Assembly (NCBI GenBank): GCA_017645785.1
Contig: JAGCNW010000008.1
Coordinates: 29,357-93,356, forward strand
Reading direction: 5' to 3'
Source: Treponema sp.
GTDB taxonomy: Bacteria > Spirochaetota > Spirochaetia > Treponematales > Treponemataceae
DNA length: 64,000 nucleotides
In this document: positions 51,965-60,295 of the stretch, piece after piece
How the letters are laid out: every line of letters begins with the position of its first letter
Numbering within the stretch: position 1 is the first letter of the stretch
The notes under the pieces: generated by a model
Told to the model about the DNA's origin: nothing
The model's input: the letters and a program-made list of their open reading frames with translations, nothing else
Databases searched by the model: none
Translations under genes and position numbers: made by a program

Positions 51965-53358
51965 CAGCCTACCACCTTTGTAACCATCATTGTGATGTCG
52001 TCATGCAACTTGTTTTCGCCCTTGTAGTCAAAGATCAACTTGACTACGTCGTCGACAAATTCTTGCGGCTGCTTGGCGGCGCTCTTTGTAATTGTCTGCT
52101 TGTACAACTCAGTGTCGCCCAACTCAACGCCTTCTTCGTTCATTACTTCCGAAACGCCGTCCGACGCGAACAAAATCAAGTCGTCGCGGAAAAGGCGCTG
52201 CTCGTCCATGTGAACGTTGTCCAAGTCGATGATTCCGACTACGCCGCAGTTAGAGCCAAGCGGCTTGATTGTGTATCCGTCCGGCGCCCTGGTGATGATC
52301 AAGGGGTCGGACATCGAAGCGTTGACATAGCGGATCGTCATCTTTTGCGTGTCCACGACGCTGATAAAGAGAACGGTGTACTTGTCCTGCAATTTCATGC
52401 TCTTAATCGCTTTGTCAATCGCGTATACGATGGAAACCAAGTCTTCCTTGTTTTCCATAATCTTTACTGTGTTCATTACCAAGCCCATGATAAGGGCGGC
52501 GGGCAAACCTTTGCCAGAAACGTCGCCGAGCATCAAAAGCGTCTTGTGCTTGTCGATGGGCAGCGCCGTGTAGTAGTCGCCCGAAACGTTTACAAGCGGG
52601 CGGAAGTAGGCCGCCAAGCGCAAGCGGTGGGGCTCGGGAAGCTTTTGGGGCAAGAAGAGCTTTTGAGTTTCGGCCAACTGTTCCCAGTCCTTTGAGAGCG
52701 AGGCGATTTCAGACAAGTTGGCGATTGTCTCGGCTCTTTTTCTAAAGCGGACAAACTCGTCAAAGAGTTCCTTGTAAATGCCTGTGTCAAAAAGCCTGGT
52801 GTAGCGGCAGAAAATAAAGAAGTGGTGCTTGTTTGCGCAGAGGAAAAAGCCTCGCGCTTTTTTGTATGAAGAAACTACGCCAAGCTTGTCTCCGATAAAG
52901 TGGTAGCCGTCCTGCCATGACTGCGGGAAGTTTTGGTTGAGCGTAGTTACGGTCTTTTTGTCGCTTGTGAGCAAGTCTGTCGAAGAATACAAAACATAGT
53001 CTTTTTCGGAATCGATGTACAAAACCGAGCAGTCGGCCTTGCGTTCCAAAATGTTCTTTACGATTTCATAAAAGTCGTCCAAGGAGTAGCAAAAGCGCAG
53101 GGCGTCGATGAATTCCTGCATGAACCTTGTTTCGCCCTTCTTTAGGACATAGTCCTCCAGCTTTTGGTTGACCGCGATGGCCGCGACCGACATGATTGTA
53201 AGGCTGAACAAGAGCAAAACAAATTCCAGTATGATAAAATACGCCCTTTCAATGCCCTCCGTGATTGGAGGAAGAATGAAGCGCGAAACAATCAGAAAAA
53301 GCGCCACCGCAAGGATGTTCGAGACTATAAAGACATAGATTTTTTTTATTTTGAGCAT
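51964..53358 (-). CDS. PP2C/SpoIIE-type serine phosphatase with membrane anchor
   Basis: 464 residues. Two N-terminal helices (about 8-65), a GAF-like sensor region (about 85-225) and a coiled-coil step, then a PP2C domain with all key acidic residues: SGDYYTAL, GDVSGKGLPAAL, FASDGVSE and HDDITMMV. It should dephosphorylate the STAS protein encoded two genes downstream. First gene of the operon; an extended -10 box lies just upstream and GGGG precedes the ATG. Confidence 0.88.
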   Translation of the reverse strand: MLKIKKIYVFIVSNILAVALFLIVSRFILPPITEGIERAYFIILEFVLLLFSLTIMSVAAIAVNQKLEDYVLKKGETRFMQEFIDALRFCYSLDDFYEIVKNILERKADCSVLYIDSEKDYVLYSSTDLLTSDKKTVTTLNQNFPQSWQDGYHFIGDKLGVVSSYKKARGFFLCANKHHFFIFCRYTRLFDTGIYKELFDEFVRFRKRAETIANLSEIASLSKDWEQLAETQKLFLPQKLPEPHRLRLAAYFRPLVNVSGDYYTALPIDKHKTLLMLGDVSGKGLPAALIMGLVMNTVKIMENKEDLVSIVYAIDKAIKSMKLQDKYTVLFISVVDTQKMTIRYVNASMSDPLIITRAPDGYTIKPLGSNCGVVGIIDLDNVHMDEQRLFRDDLILFASDGVSEVMNEEGVELGDTELYKQTITKSAAKQPQEFVDDVVKLIFDYKGENKLHDDITMMVTKVVG

Positions 53359-53384
53359 AAAATCCCCTGAAAAGAATTCAGACT

Positions 53385-53393
53385 ATTATATCA
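53385..53393 (-). promoter_or_regulatory. Extended -10 promoter of the phosphatase/STAS operon
   Basis: The minus strand reads TGATATAAT, an extended -10 element with a perfect TATAAT (53385-53390). No good -35 is visible. The start would be near 53378. Confidence 0.5.
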
Positions 53394-53461
53394 CATTATC
53401 GGAAAAAAAGGGGAAAAAACGCGCTAAATTTTTGGACGGCGGCTCTGGGGCGCGCCCCGTC

Positions 53462-54604
53462 CTATCTGGAAAGCTCGGAAAGCTTCAACAAGCCCGGAGT
53501 TTTTGTGGCTCCCTCGGCCTCGGCGAAGGCTTCCAAAAGCTGCTTTTGCCTGGAATTTAGCTTGGCCGGTATTTGAACCATGATTTTTATGTACAAATCG
53601 CCCTTGCGGGAGGCGGAAGCGATTCCCTCCCCTCTTACGCGCAAAAGCTTTCCGTTTTGGCAGCCCGCCGGTATCGGAATGTCGATTTTGCGGCCGTCAA
53701 GGGCCTCTATGGTGACCGTGGCTCCCAAAGCCGCTTGGGTCATTGAAATCGGGATGGCGCAATACAAGTCGCTTCCGCTTCGCTCGTAGCAAGCGTCGTT
53801 TTGAACGTGGACAACGACGACCAAGTCGCCGGGCTGGCCGCCGTCTCGGCCCGCGTCGCCCTGCTTGGGGATTACAATGCGCTTTCCGTCGTCAATTCCG
53901 GCCGGAATTGTGAAGGAAACGACCTTGTTTTCCTTTTCGTAGCCGGTTCCGCGACAAGCTTTGCAAGGATGTTCTATTATTTGGCCCGTTCCGTGGCACT
54001 GGGGGCAAGTTTGGGCGACGGAGAAGAAGCCTCCGCTGCGCCTGATTTGGCCCATGCCGTTGCAAGCCGGACAAGTTTTCTTGCCGGTTCCAGGCTCGGC
54101 GCCCGTTCCGTTACAAGCCTTGCAAGCGGCGTTGTGGGCAAAGCGCAAGTCCTTCTTTACGCCAAAAACCGCCTCCTTAAAGGTGATCTCCAAATCGTAG
54201 CGAAGGCTGGCGCCGTCGTTGTCGGACTGACGGCCGCGTCCGCCTCCAAAGCCTCCGCCGAAACCGCCGCCAAAAATGTTGTCAAAAATGTCGCCAAAGC
54301 CGCCGCCCATTCCTCCGAACAAGTCGGAGAAGTCGTGGAAGGCGTGCGAATACTGCGCTCCGCCGCCGCCCATTCCGTCAAGGCCGGCAAAGCCGTATTG
54401 GTCGTAAATCGGACGCTTTTGCTCGTCAGAAAGAATTTCGTAGGCTTCGGTGGCTTCCTTGAACTTTTCCTCGGCCTCTTTGTTGCCGGGGTTGCGGTCA
54501 GGATGGTATTTTACGGCCAGCTTTCGGTAAGCCCTTTTTATTTCGTCAATAGAGGCGGTCTTTTCTACACCCAATACTTCGTAATAATCGCGTTTAGCAG
54601 CCAT
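53462..54604 (-). CDS. dnaJ: Chaperone protein DnaJ
   Basis: 380 residues from the ATG at 54604; the longer open frame runs through a repeat and is not coding. J domain with HPD (VKYHPDRN), a Gly/Phe-rich region (about 75-130), four zinc motifs ([42 protein letters not shown]) and the C-terminal substrate domain. DnaK co-chaperone. Last gene of grpE-dnaK-dnaJ. Confidence 0.96.
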   Translation of the reverse strand: MAAKRDYYEVLGVEKTASIDEIKRAYRKLAVKYHPDRNPGNKEAEEKFKEATEAYEILSDEQKRPIYDQYGFAGLDGMGGGGAQYSHAFHDFSDLFGGMGGGFGDIFDNIFGGGFGGGFGGGRGRQSDNDGASLRYDLEITFKEAVFGVKKDLRFAHNAACKACNGTGAEPGTGKKTCPACNGMGQIRRSGGFFSVAQTCPQCHGTGQIIEHPCKACRGTGYEKENKVVSFTIPAGIDDGKRIVIPKQGDAGRDGGQPGDLVVVVHVQNDACYERSGSDLYCAIPISMTQAALGATVTIEALDGRKIDIPIPAGCQNGKLLRVRGEGIASASRKGDLYIKIMVQIPAKLNSRQKQLLEAFAEAEGATKTPGLLKLSELSR

Positions 54605-54626
54605 AAATTTCTCTTTACTAAAAAAT

Positions 54627-54697
54627 GTCATGTTCGGGCTTGACCCGAACATCTTTTTACGACAGTTAAAGATTGCCGGGTCAAGCCCGGCAATGAC
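54627..54697. repeat. Dispersed palindromic repeat family C, copy 3
   Basis: Two units tail to tail: GTCATGTTCG...CGAACATCTTTTT (54627-54658) and AAAGATTGCC...GGCAATGAC (54668-54697), with a further broken piece up to about 54719. A GCCGCCC/GGGCGGC hairpin (54723-54744) stands between this and the dnaK stop. Confidence 0.75.
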
Positions 54698-54751
54698 AGG
54701 CGTACAGCCCGACAATGACAAGCCGCCCAAAATGCAGGGCGGCCGTCAAAA

Positions 54752-56716
54752 TTATTTATCGTCATGAACTTCGTAGTTTACGTCTTCGGCGCTGCCCTTG
54801 TCAAAGCCTGACGAGCCGCCGTTAGAGGCGCCCGCGTTGGCGTTGGGATCCGCTCCGGGGTTGGCTCCGGCGCCAGGATTGGCTCCAGCCGCTCCGGAAG
54901 CCTGCTGCTGCTTGTACAATTCCTCGGCGATCTTGTAAGAAGCCTGCTTGAGGGCCTCGGTCTTGGCCTTGATGTCGGCGGTGTTGTCAGACTCAAGGGC
55001 CTTCTTAAGCTCGGCGACGGCGTCCTCAACCTTTTGCTTTTCGGCGCCGCTGATCTTGTCTCCCAATTCCTTGAGGGACTTTTCTGTCTGGTAAACCAAG
55101 CTGTCGGCCTCATTTTTGGCGTCAACAGCCTCGCGCTTGGCCTTGTCGCTGGCGGCGTTGGCCTCGGCGTCCTTTACCATCTTGTTGATTTCGTCTTCGC
55201 TCAAGCCGGAAGAAGAAGTGATCGTGATGTGCTGGTCTTTTCCGGTTCCCTTGTCCTTGGCGCTTACGTTTACGATGCCGTTGGCGTCAATGTCAAAGGT
55301 AACTTCGATTTGCGGAACTCCGCGCGGAGCGGCGGGAATTCCGTCAAGGTTAAAGTTGCCCAAAGTGCGGTTTTGGTCGGCCATCTCGCGCTCGCCCTGC
55401 AATACGTGGATTGTGACGGCTGTCTGTCCGTCGGCGGCGGTAGAGAAAATCTGGCTTCTCTTGACCGGAATCGTAGTGTTGCGGGGAATGATTTTTGTGC
55501 AAACGCCGCCCATAGTTTCGATTCCCAAAGAAAGCGGAGTTACGTCAAGCAAAACGACGTCCTTTACGTCGCCCTGCAAAACGCCGCCCTGAACGGCCGC
55601 TCCGATTGCAACGGCTTCGTCGGGGTTGACCGAGCGGCTGCCCTCTTTTCCGAAGATTTCTTTTACAACGTCCTGAACCTTGGGCATGCGGCTTGAACCG
55701 CCAACCAAGAGGACTTCGTCAATTTTGTCGGCTGTCACCTTGGCGTCTTCCAAAGCGCGGCGGCAAGGCTCTTTTGTGGCTTCGAACAAGTCTTCCGTCA
55801 TTTGCTCGAACTGGGCTCTTGTCAAGTTCTTCTGCAAGTGCTTGGGGCCTGTGGCGTCGGCTGTGATGAACGGAAGGTTGATGGCTGTGGATGTCTGGGC
55901 AGAAAGCTGAATCTTTGCGTTTTCGGCGGCTTCGCGGAGGCGCTGCAAGGCCATCGGATCCTTAGAAAGGTCGATTCCTGTGTCCTTCTTGAACTCGTCG
56001 ACGAGCCAGTCCATTATTCGGCGGTCCCAGTCGTCGCCGCCGAGGTGGGTGTTTCCGTTTGTAGACTTAACTTCGAAGACGCCGTCGGCCAATTCCAAGA
56101 TTGAAATATCGAATGTGCCGCCGCCCAAGTCGTAAACGGCGATTGTCTTTTCCTTGTTCTGGTCCTTGTTAAAGCCAAAGGCGAGCGCGGCGGCTGTAGG
56201 CTCGTTGATGATGCGCTTTACATCAAGGCCGGCGATTTTTCCGGCGTCCTTTGTGGCCTGGCGCTGGCTGTCGTTAAAGTAGGCCGGAACCGTGATTACG
56301 GCTTCGGTGACTTCGCTTCCAAGGTAGTCCTCGGCGGTCTTTTTCATCTTCTGCAAGATGAAGGCCGAAATTTCCTGGGGGCTGAACTGCTTTTGGGCGC
56401 CGTTGTCCGTTACTTCGACGCGGCAGTCCGCTCCATTGTCGATGATTGTGTAAGGAAGCTTTGCGGCCTCGCCTGTCAATTCGCCGTAGCGGTGGCCGAT
56501 CAAGCGCTTGATTGAGTAAACTGTGTTCTTAGGGTTGGTAACCATCTGGTTCTTGGCGGGCGCTCCCACAATGCGGTCGCCCTGGGCGGTGAAGCCTACG
56601 ATTGAGGGGGTTGTGCGTCCGCCCTCGGCGTTTTGAATTACAACCGGCTCGCCGTTTTCCATTACGGCTACGCAAGAGTTTGTCGTTCCCAAGTCAATTC
56701 CAATAATCTTTCCCAT
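54752..56716 (-). CDS. dnaK: Chaperone protein DnaK (Hsp70)
   Basis: 654 residues. ATPase domain begins [20 protein letters not shown] and has [17 protein letters not shown] and [11 protein letters not shown]; the substrate domain and helical lid follow. The C-terminus has a Gly/Ala/Asn-rich linker of about 30 residues ([19 protein letters not shown]) before the final acidic segment. Works with GrpE and DnaJ, whose genes flank it. No HrcA gene or CIRCE element is seen near the operon. Confidence 0.97.
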   Translation of the reverse strand: MGKIIGIDLGTTNSCVAVMENGEPVVIQNAEGGRTTPSIVGFTAQGDRIVGAPAKNQMVTNPKNTVYSIKRLIGHRYGELTGEAAKLPYTIIDNGADCRVEVTDNGAQKQFSPQEISAFILQKMKKTAEDYLGSEVTEAVITVPAYFNDSQRQATKDAGKIAGLDVKRIINEPTAAALAFGFNKDQNKEKTIAVYDLGGGTFDISILELADGVFEVKSTNGNTHLGGDDWDRRIMDWLVDEFKKDTGIDLSKDPMALQRLREAAENAKIQLSAQTSTAINLPFITADATGPKHLQKNLTRAQFEQMTEDLFEATKEPCRRALEDAKVTADKIDEVLLVGGSSRMPKVQDVVKEIFGKEGSRSVNPDEAVAIGAAVQGGVLQGDVKDVVLLDVTPLSLGIETMGGVCTKIIPRNTTIPVKRSQIFSTAADGQTAVTIHVLQGEREMADQNRTLGNFNLDGIPAAPRGVPQIEVTFDIDANGIVNVSAKDKGTGKDQHITITSSSGLSEDEINKMVKDAEANAASDKAKREAVDAKNEADSLVYQTEKSLKELGDKISGAEKQKVEDAVAELKKALESDNTADIKAKTEALKQASYKIAEELYKQQQASGAAGANPGAGANPGADPNANAGASNGGSSGFDKGSAEDVNYEVHDDK

Positions 56717-56741
56717 AATTATTCTCCTATTCTTCTATATA

Positions 56742-57356
56742 TTACTTGTCTTTTGGCATGGTCACCATAACTTTGGCGTTGCGGATGACCCTGTCCTTCA
56801 GCTTGTATCCCTTAAGGTAAACTTCCTTCAAGACCGGCTTTTCAACCTCGTCCTGAACGCTTCCTATAGCCTCGTGCATAGCGGGGTCAAAGTCGTCCCC
56901 TGCCTGTCCAAAGGCGGTCAAGTTGTACTTGCTTTCCAGCATTGAAACCAGCGAAGATCCGATGATCTTGACTCCGTCGGCGATGGCCTTGGGGTCGTCG
57001 GCTTTTTCGGCCGCGTCAACGGTGCGCTCCAAGTTGTCAAGGCTTTCGAGCAAATCCTGCAAAAGCGCCGTATTGGCGTAATCGTAGGCGTCCTGCTTTT
57101 CCTTTATAGTGCGCTTGCGGTAGTTGTCAAAGTCCGCGGCGCGGCGCAAAAGCTGGTCCTTGAGGTCGGCGTTTTCCTTTTCCAAGGCGGCGATTTTCTC
57201 TTCGGGGGTAGGCTCCTTTTCCTCTTGGGCGGGGGCTTCTTCCTCTTTGCCTTCAGGTTGAGCGGAATCCGGTGCAGTTTGTTGCGTTTCTTCGTTGTTT
57301 GGAGCGGTATCTTGCGTATCCACGCGCTCCTTCTGTTCTTCTTCCTTTTCTTCCAT
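56742..57356 (-). CDS. grpE: Nucleotide exchange factor GrpE
   Basis: 204 residues from the ATG at 57356 (MEEKEEEQKERVDTQ); an ATG at 57425 is open but gives an odd basic extension. The acidic N-terminus (about 1-60) is disordered, a long coiled coil follows (EEKIAALEKENADLKDQLLR, RAADFDNYRKRTIKEK), and the C-terminal beta domain has GYKLKDRVIRNAKVMV. Releases ADP from DnaK. It lies 25 bp upstream of dnaK. Confidence 0.95.
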   Translation of the reverse strand: MEEKEEEQKERVDTQDTAPNNEETQQTAPDSAQPEGKEEEAPAQEEKEPTPEEKIAALEKENADLKDQLLRRAADFDNYRKRTIKEKQDAYDYANTALLQDLLESLDNLERTVDAAEKADDPKAIADGVKIIGSSLVSMLESKYNLTAFGQAGDDFDPAMHEAIGSVQDEVEKPVLKEVYLKGYKLKDRVIRNAKVMVTMPKDK

Positions 57357-57434
57357 ACTTATAAAGTAATAAAATTTTGGGGGAATCGTCAAGTCCGGCC
57401 GCAAATTTTTTTGAAAATTCGACAAAAAAGCGGC

Positions 57435-57992
57435 TTAGCGGGCAAAAATCGCGTCCAAAAGGCCTTGAAGCTGGCTTTTTGTGAACAAAACAAGGACTTG
57501 GCCCGACTCTTGCAACGCCGGCGTGTCTTGCTTGCGAGTGTTCTTTGCGTTTTGAACCAAGACGGAAAAATAGGGGGAATTGTTGTCAAAAAAGTAGCCG
57601 ACTTCGGCCTCCGAGGGAGCCTCGCGGTCAAGACTTTGCGCGGAAGGACCCCACGCAAGGCTGACTGGAAGGCTTCCGTAGGCGCGCAGGGAAGAAGGCT
57701 TTCCCCGCTTTAATTTGCGCTTTTCAAATTGAAGGGCGTAGTTTTGGGCGGCCTTTTGCAAAAGGTCTCCGGCCTCCCGGCCAAAAGTCAAGGAATACCA
57801 GCAGGCTCCGCTGTAAAAAAGCAGGCAAAAGCCGCCGTCCTCTTTCCTGGCAAAAGAAGCTTCCCTGCTCCTTTTGTCAACCGTAACGCGGACGGTCTCC
57901 CCTTCCAAAGCCCAAACTGGCCCGGCCAAAACAAAAAAAAACGCAAGAAAAAAAAGCGCGGCCCCGCGCCGGCCCAACATCATCTTCATCAT
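57435..57992 (-). CDS. Secreted protein of unknown function
   Basis: 185 residues. A signal peptide covers about 1-28 (ALFFLAFFFVLAGPVWALEG). The mature part has a beta-rich look (TVRVTVDKRSREASFARKED, FYSGACWYSLTF) with two Cys that could form a disulfide in the periplasm. No family is recognised. Upstream TTGACA (58024-58029), an 18-bp spacer and TATACA (58000-58005) place the transcription start at or beside the ATG, so the message may be leaderless. It precedes grpE by 78 bp. Confidence 0.65.
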   Translation of the reverse strand: MMKMMLGRRGAALFFLAFFFVLAGPVWALEGETVRVTVDKRSREASFARKEDGGFCLLFYSGACWYSLTFGREAGDLLQKAAQNYALQFEKRKLKRGKPSSLRAYGSLPVSLAWGPSAQSLDREAPSEAEVGYFFDNNSPYFSVLVQNAKNTRKQDTPALQESGQVLVLFTKSQLQGLLDAIFAR

Positions 57993-57999
57993 CCGTCTT

Positions 58000-58029
58000 T
58001 GTATAGCGCAAAACCCGCCCCTTTGTCAA
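58000..58029 (-). promoter_or_regulatory. Promoter of the 57435-57992 gene, predicted leaderless
   Basis: On the minus strand a perfect TTGACA (58024-58029), an 18-bp spacer and TATACA (58000-58005). Seven nt separate it from the ATG at 57992. Confidence 0.6.
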
Positions 58030-58178
58030 ACCGTTCCTCCCCGCTCAAATTTTTTTTACGATTTTTTTGCGAATTCTCCCAAAAAAAGCCAAAATCTCGA
58101 AAAAAATTTATATGTTATAGGCAAGAAAGCGCGCTCCGCAAAATGGGCGGGGGCGAAAAATTTTAATGGAGGTCTTGC

Positions 58179-59078
58179 ATGAAAGCAAACTCAAAAATCA
58201 AGTCGGGCGTGTTCGCGGACTTGTTCTGCGACGATGAGAAGGACGGAAAGAAAAATTTCCTGTCTCTCTATAACGCGATTCACGGAACAAATCTCACGCT
58301 TGAAAACACCAAGTTGGAACGGAAACAGATTCCGCAGGCAATCTACAAAACCTTTGACACCGACATCAGCGTGCTGGTCAATGGACGGCTGTTTGTCCTT
58401 ATCGAGCACCAGTCAACGCCGAATGAGAACATGCCTTTGAGGTGTCTGGAATACTACGTTCACCTGCTTTATGGAATCGTTCCCGCAAGATTTCGATATC
58501 GCGAGCCGCTGTACAAAATTCCCGCGCCGGAATTTTACGTCTTTTACAACGGCGACCGTAAAGAAAAGGGAGGTCTGGAACGCGAGCGGACAATGCGCCT
58601 GTCGGACGCGTTCATAGAGCGGCAAGATGATCCGGCATGCGAAGTAAAAGTGAAATTCGCCAATATCGGCGGCGAGGCTGGAAAGAAGTTGCCAGTCGTC
58701 CAAAACTGTGATACAATGAAGCAGTATTGCGAATTTATGGAAATCGTCGCCCGCCGTCGCTCAACGCTTGGAACGTACCCGTCAGACGATGAGCTGATAG
58801 CCTGCTACGACAAAGCGATAAGCGAGGCGATTTCAAAAGGCATTCTTGTTGACTATCTTTCACGCAAGGCCACGGAGGTTAGAAATATGTTTTTTGGAGA
58901 ATACGATTACGATATGGACATTAAAGTTCACGAGGAAGTGGCCCGCGAACAAAAAGCCGTGGAAGCCGCGCGGAGTTTCTATGCCAACGGCGTTTCCATT
59001 GACACAATCGCAAAGTCGCTGGGCATGACAGAAGACCAAGTAAAGGAAATCATCTCCCAGCCTGCCCCCGCAAACTAA
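58179..59078 (+). CDS. Rpn-family recombination-promoting nuclease/putative transposase
   Basis: 299 residues, ATG with GGAGG. PD-(D/E)XK-type core: Asp62 in TDISVLV, then Glu76 and Gln78 in VLIEHQSTPNENMPLRCLEY, the Rpn/YhgA pattern. The C-terminus carries a helix-turn-helix-like tail, ARSFYANGVSIDTIAKSLGM. Rpn proteins are DNA endonucleases that raise RecA-independent recombination and often appear in many copies. Directly downstream is a remnant of another family member, so this locus has seen recombination. It begins the accessory island. Confidence 0.85.
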   Translation: MKANSKIKSGVFADLFCDDEKDGKKNFLSLYNAIHGTNLTLENTKLERKQIPQAIYKTFDTDISVLVNGRLFVLIEHQSTPNENMPLRCLEYYVHLLYGIVPARFRYREPLYKIPAPEFYVFYNGDRKEKGGLERERTMRLSDAFIERQDDPACEVKVKFANIGGEAGKKLPVVQNCDTMKQYCEFMEIVARRRSTLGTYPSDDELIACYDKAISEAISKGILVDYLSRKATEVRNMFFGEYDYDMDIKVHEEVAREQKAVEAARSFYANGVSIDTIAKSLGMTEDQVKEIISQPAPAN

Positions 59079-59080
59079 AT

Positions 59081-59386
59081 CCTCCCGACGACGAAAGCAA
59101 GACGGAGTATGTAAGACAAATCGCAAAAAGCGAGGAAGGAATTATGGAAGCCGACAGAATAGCGCAAAGGATGAGCGAGGAAGACGCCAACTGGTTCCGC
59201 CAGAATTCAATCGACATCGGCCGCCGCGACTACTACTCGGATATTGACGCCGCCACTGAAAAAGGCCTCACTGAAGGCAGACAGGAAAAAGCCGTGGAAG
59301 CCGCGCGGACTGCCAACGCCCCGTCAGCGGCGGAGAACTCAAAACTCCGAACACAATTGTTCCAAATGCTTAAAGTTGAGCGTCTA
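59081..59386 (+). pseudogene. Remnant of a PD-(D/E)XK/Rpn-type transposase-associated protein (C-terminal part)
   Basis: The frame reads DDESKTEYVRQIAKSEEGIM, then YYSDIDAATEKGLTEGRQEK and AVEAAR. This is the typical C-terminal tail of PDDEXK-family transposase-like proteins; the nuclease core is missing. The block at about 59286-59308 is nearly identical in DNA to 58957-58979 of the intact neighbour (GAAAAAGCCGTGGAAGCCGC), suggesting recombination between paralogues. It runs into the antisense end of the toxN remnant. Confidence 0.65.
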
Positions 59387-59652
59387 TTGTTTAGCCTGAG
59401 CGTGCCATACAATTTATCTTTATTGCGAATGTAAATCGTGATTTCAGAGTCATTCTTGATTTTGCCCTGCTTGTTGTAGTCTTTTTCTTTTGGCGATGAC
59501 AGAGGAATAAAATAGCGAAAACCGTTCAACTCTGTAAGGACGCCAAGATACTTGCGATGATATGTCCTAACGCCTTCTTTGTTGGACATGACGTTTGGCT
59601 CCGATTTTTGTAAATAGGAAATATATCTGTCTGAAATAATATGAAACAACAT
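59233..59652 (-). pseudogene. toxN: Truncated ToxN/AbiQ-family type III toxin
   Basis: From ATG 59652 (GGGGGAGAT upstream) the first 89 residues look like a ToxN-type endoribonuclease: FHIISDRYISYLQKSEPNV, LGVLTELNGFRYFIPLSSPK and LYGTLRLNN. Ser52, Ser53 and Lys55 of LSSPK correspond to residues important in Pectobacterium ToxN. After LNN, where MIPV and the second half (about 80 residues) should follow, the frame runs into antisense Rpn remnant to 59233. So the toxin lost its C-terminal half and is probably inactive. The antitoxin repeats, terminator and promoter upstream are intact. Confidence 0.7.
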
Positions 59653-59667
59653 TCTTATCTCCCCCAC

Positions 59668-59697
59668 AAAAAAAGCGGCAAGGAAAATCCCTGCCGC
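59668..59697 (-). terminator. Terminator between toxI repeats and toxN
   Basis: GCGGCA (59675-59680) pairs with TGCCGC (59692-59697), extended by GG/CC, and seven As at 59668-59674 read as Ts on the minus strand. Type III systems have just such a terminator to set the excess of antitoxin RNA over toxin mRNA. Confidence 0.85.
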
Positions 59698-59698
59698 C

Positions 59699-59770
59699 GT
59701 TAAGTTTTCCAGTTAGGGTCGGAACTTACCCATTGTTAAGTTTTCCTGTCAAGGTCGGAACTTACCTATA
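59699..59770 (-). ncRNA. toxI: Type III antitoxin RNA (ToxI): two 36-nt tandem repeats
   Basis: Two direct repeats of exactly 36 nt, 59699-59734 and 59735-59770, with no spacer. They share GTTAAGTTTTCC and GGTCGGAACTTACC on the plus strand and differ at a few central bases and at the last four. In the RNA sense (minus), AAGUUCC can pair with GGAAAACUU inside each unit, leaving tails for a pseudoknot as in known ToxI. They lie between a promoter and a terminator in front of toxN. Confidence 0.8.
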
Positions 59771-59775
59771 TTTAT

Positions 59776-59804
59776 AATATACTACAAGCGGTCCAAAAAG
59801 TCAA
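59776..59804 (-). promoter_or_regulatory. Promoter of toxI
   Basis: On the minus strand TTGACT (59799-59804), a 17-bp spacer and TATATT (59776-59781). The expected start, near 59769, is the first base of the repeats. Confidence 0.75.
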
Positions 59805-59878
59805 CCCAAAACATCGCGGGGGCACAAACGCCGCAAGAAAAAAAAGAAGAGCGCAAGGCTTGTTTAGTTTTGTTTTCA

Positions 59879-60160
59879 TCACGCGATTTGTGCGAGCGGG
59901 TCTGCGACGCTTTGACCTTTTTCATAAATGACATAAGGGTCAATGTCCAAGCAGTTGCGCTTGTCGTATTTTCCGTCCAATGTCCAAGCCAAAGTTCCGT
60001 TTAAAACTGTGCAGTTGTTTTTATAAAAATCTTTGTCGCGCAAACGTTCAAAAACGCCGTCGCCGACCAAGTGAGAAACATCGTATTGCTTTATCGCGCC
60101 GTCAACAAAATAGACAACCACTTTGTAATCATCTTTTGGAATCACTTGAACAACTTCCAT
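59879..60160 (-). CDS. DUF2442 protein
   Basis: 93 residues. VQVIPKDDYKVVVYFVDGAI, then YDVSHLVGDGVFERLRDKDF and the typical ending WTLDGKYDKRNCLDIDPYVI mark DUF2442. This family is often encoded after a DUF4160 protein, and the pair is suspected to be a toxin-antitoxin module. Here DUF4160 lies 9 bp upstream. GGGGGC precedes the ATG. Function unproven. Confidence 0.85.
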   Translation of the reverse strand: MEVVQVIPKDDYKVVVYFVDGAIKQYDVSHLVGDGVFERLRDKDFYKNNCTVLNGTLAWTLDGKYDKRNCLDIDPYVIYEKGQSVADPLAQIA

Positions 60161-60169
60161 GCGCGCCCC

Positions 60170-60295
60170 CTACTTTAACGGTTCAATTTCAATCAAAGCC
60201 TCGTCGCCGCTGTATTTAGCGTGAAAATGAGGAGGCAGATGGTCATCAAAATACAACGAAATCTCAATTCCAGAAAACTCGCTTACTATTGGCAT
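60170..60295 (-). CDS. Short DUF4160 protein
   Basis: Only 41 residues: MPIVSEFSGIEISLYFDDHL, then PPHFHAKYSGDEALIEIEPL and Lys. The PPHFHAKY block is the DUF4160 hallmark. Complete members are about 80 residues; this one stops where the second half should begin, so it may be truncated. A strong AAGGAGG lies upstream. First gene of the pair with DUF2442. Confidence 0.75.
   Translation of the reverse strand: MPIVSEFSGIEISLYFDDHLPPHFHAKYSGDEALIEIEPLK

Noticed and set aside
54605..54730. N-terminal extension of DnaJ to 54730
   Set aside because: The extension translates repeat family C (GLDPAI peptide); the ATG at 54604 starts the normal J domain.
57357..57434. CIRCE element or hrcA for the grpE-dnaK-dnaJ operon
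   Set aside because: I looked for the TTAGCACTC inverted repeat upstream of grpE and did not find it; no HrcA-like gene is in the window.
59699..59770. 36-nt direct repeats that could be taken for a CRISPR array
   Set aside because: The repeats touch each other without spacers, no cas gene is near, and they lie between a promoter and a terminator in front of a ToxN-type frame. A type III antitoxin fits far better.
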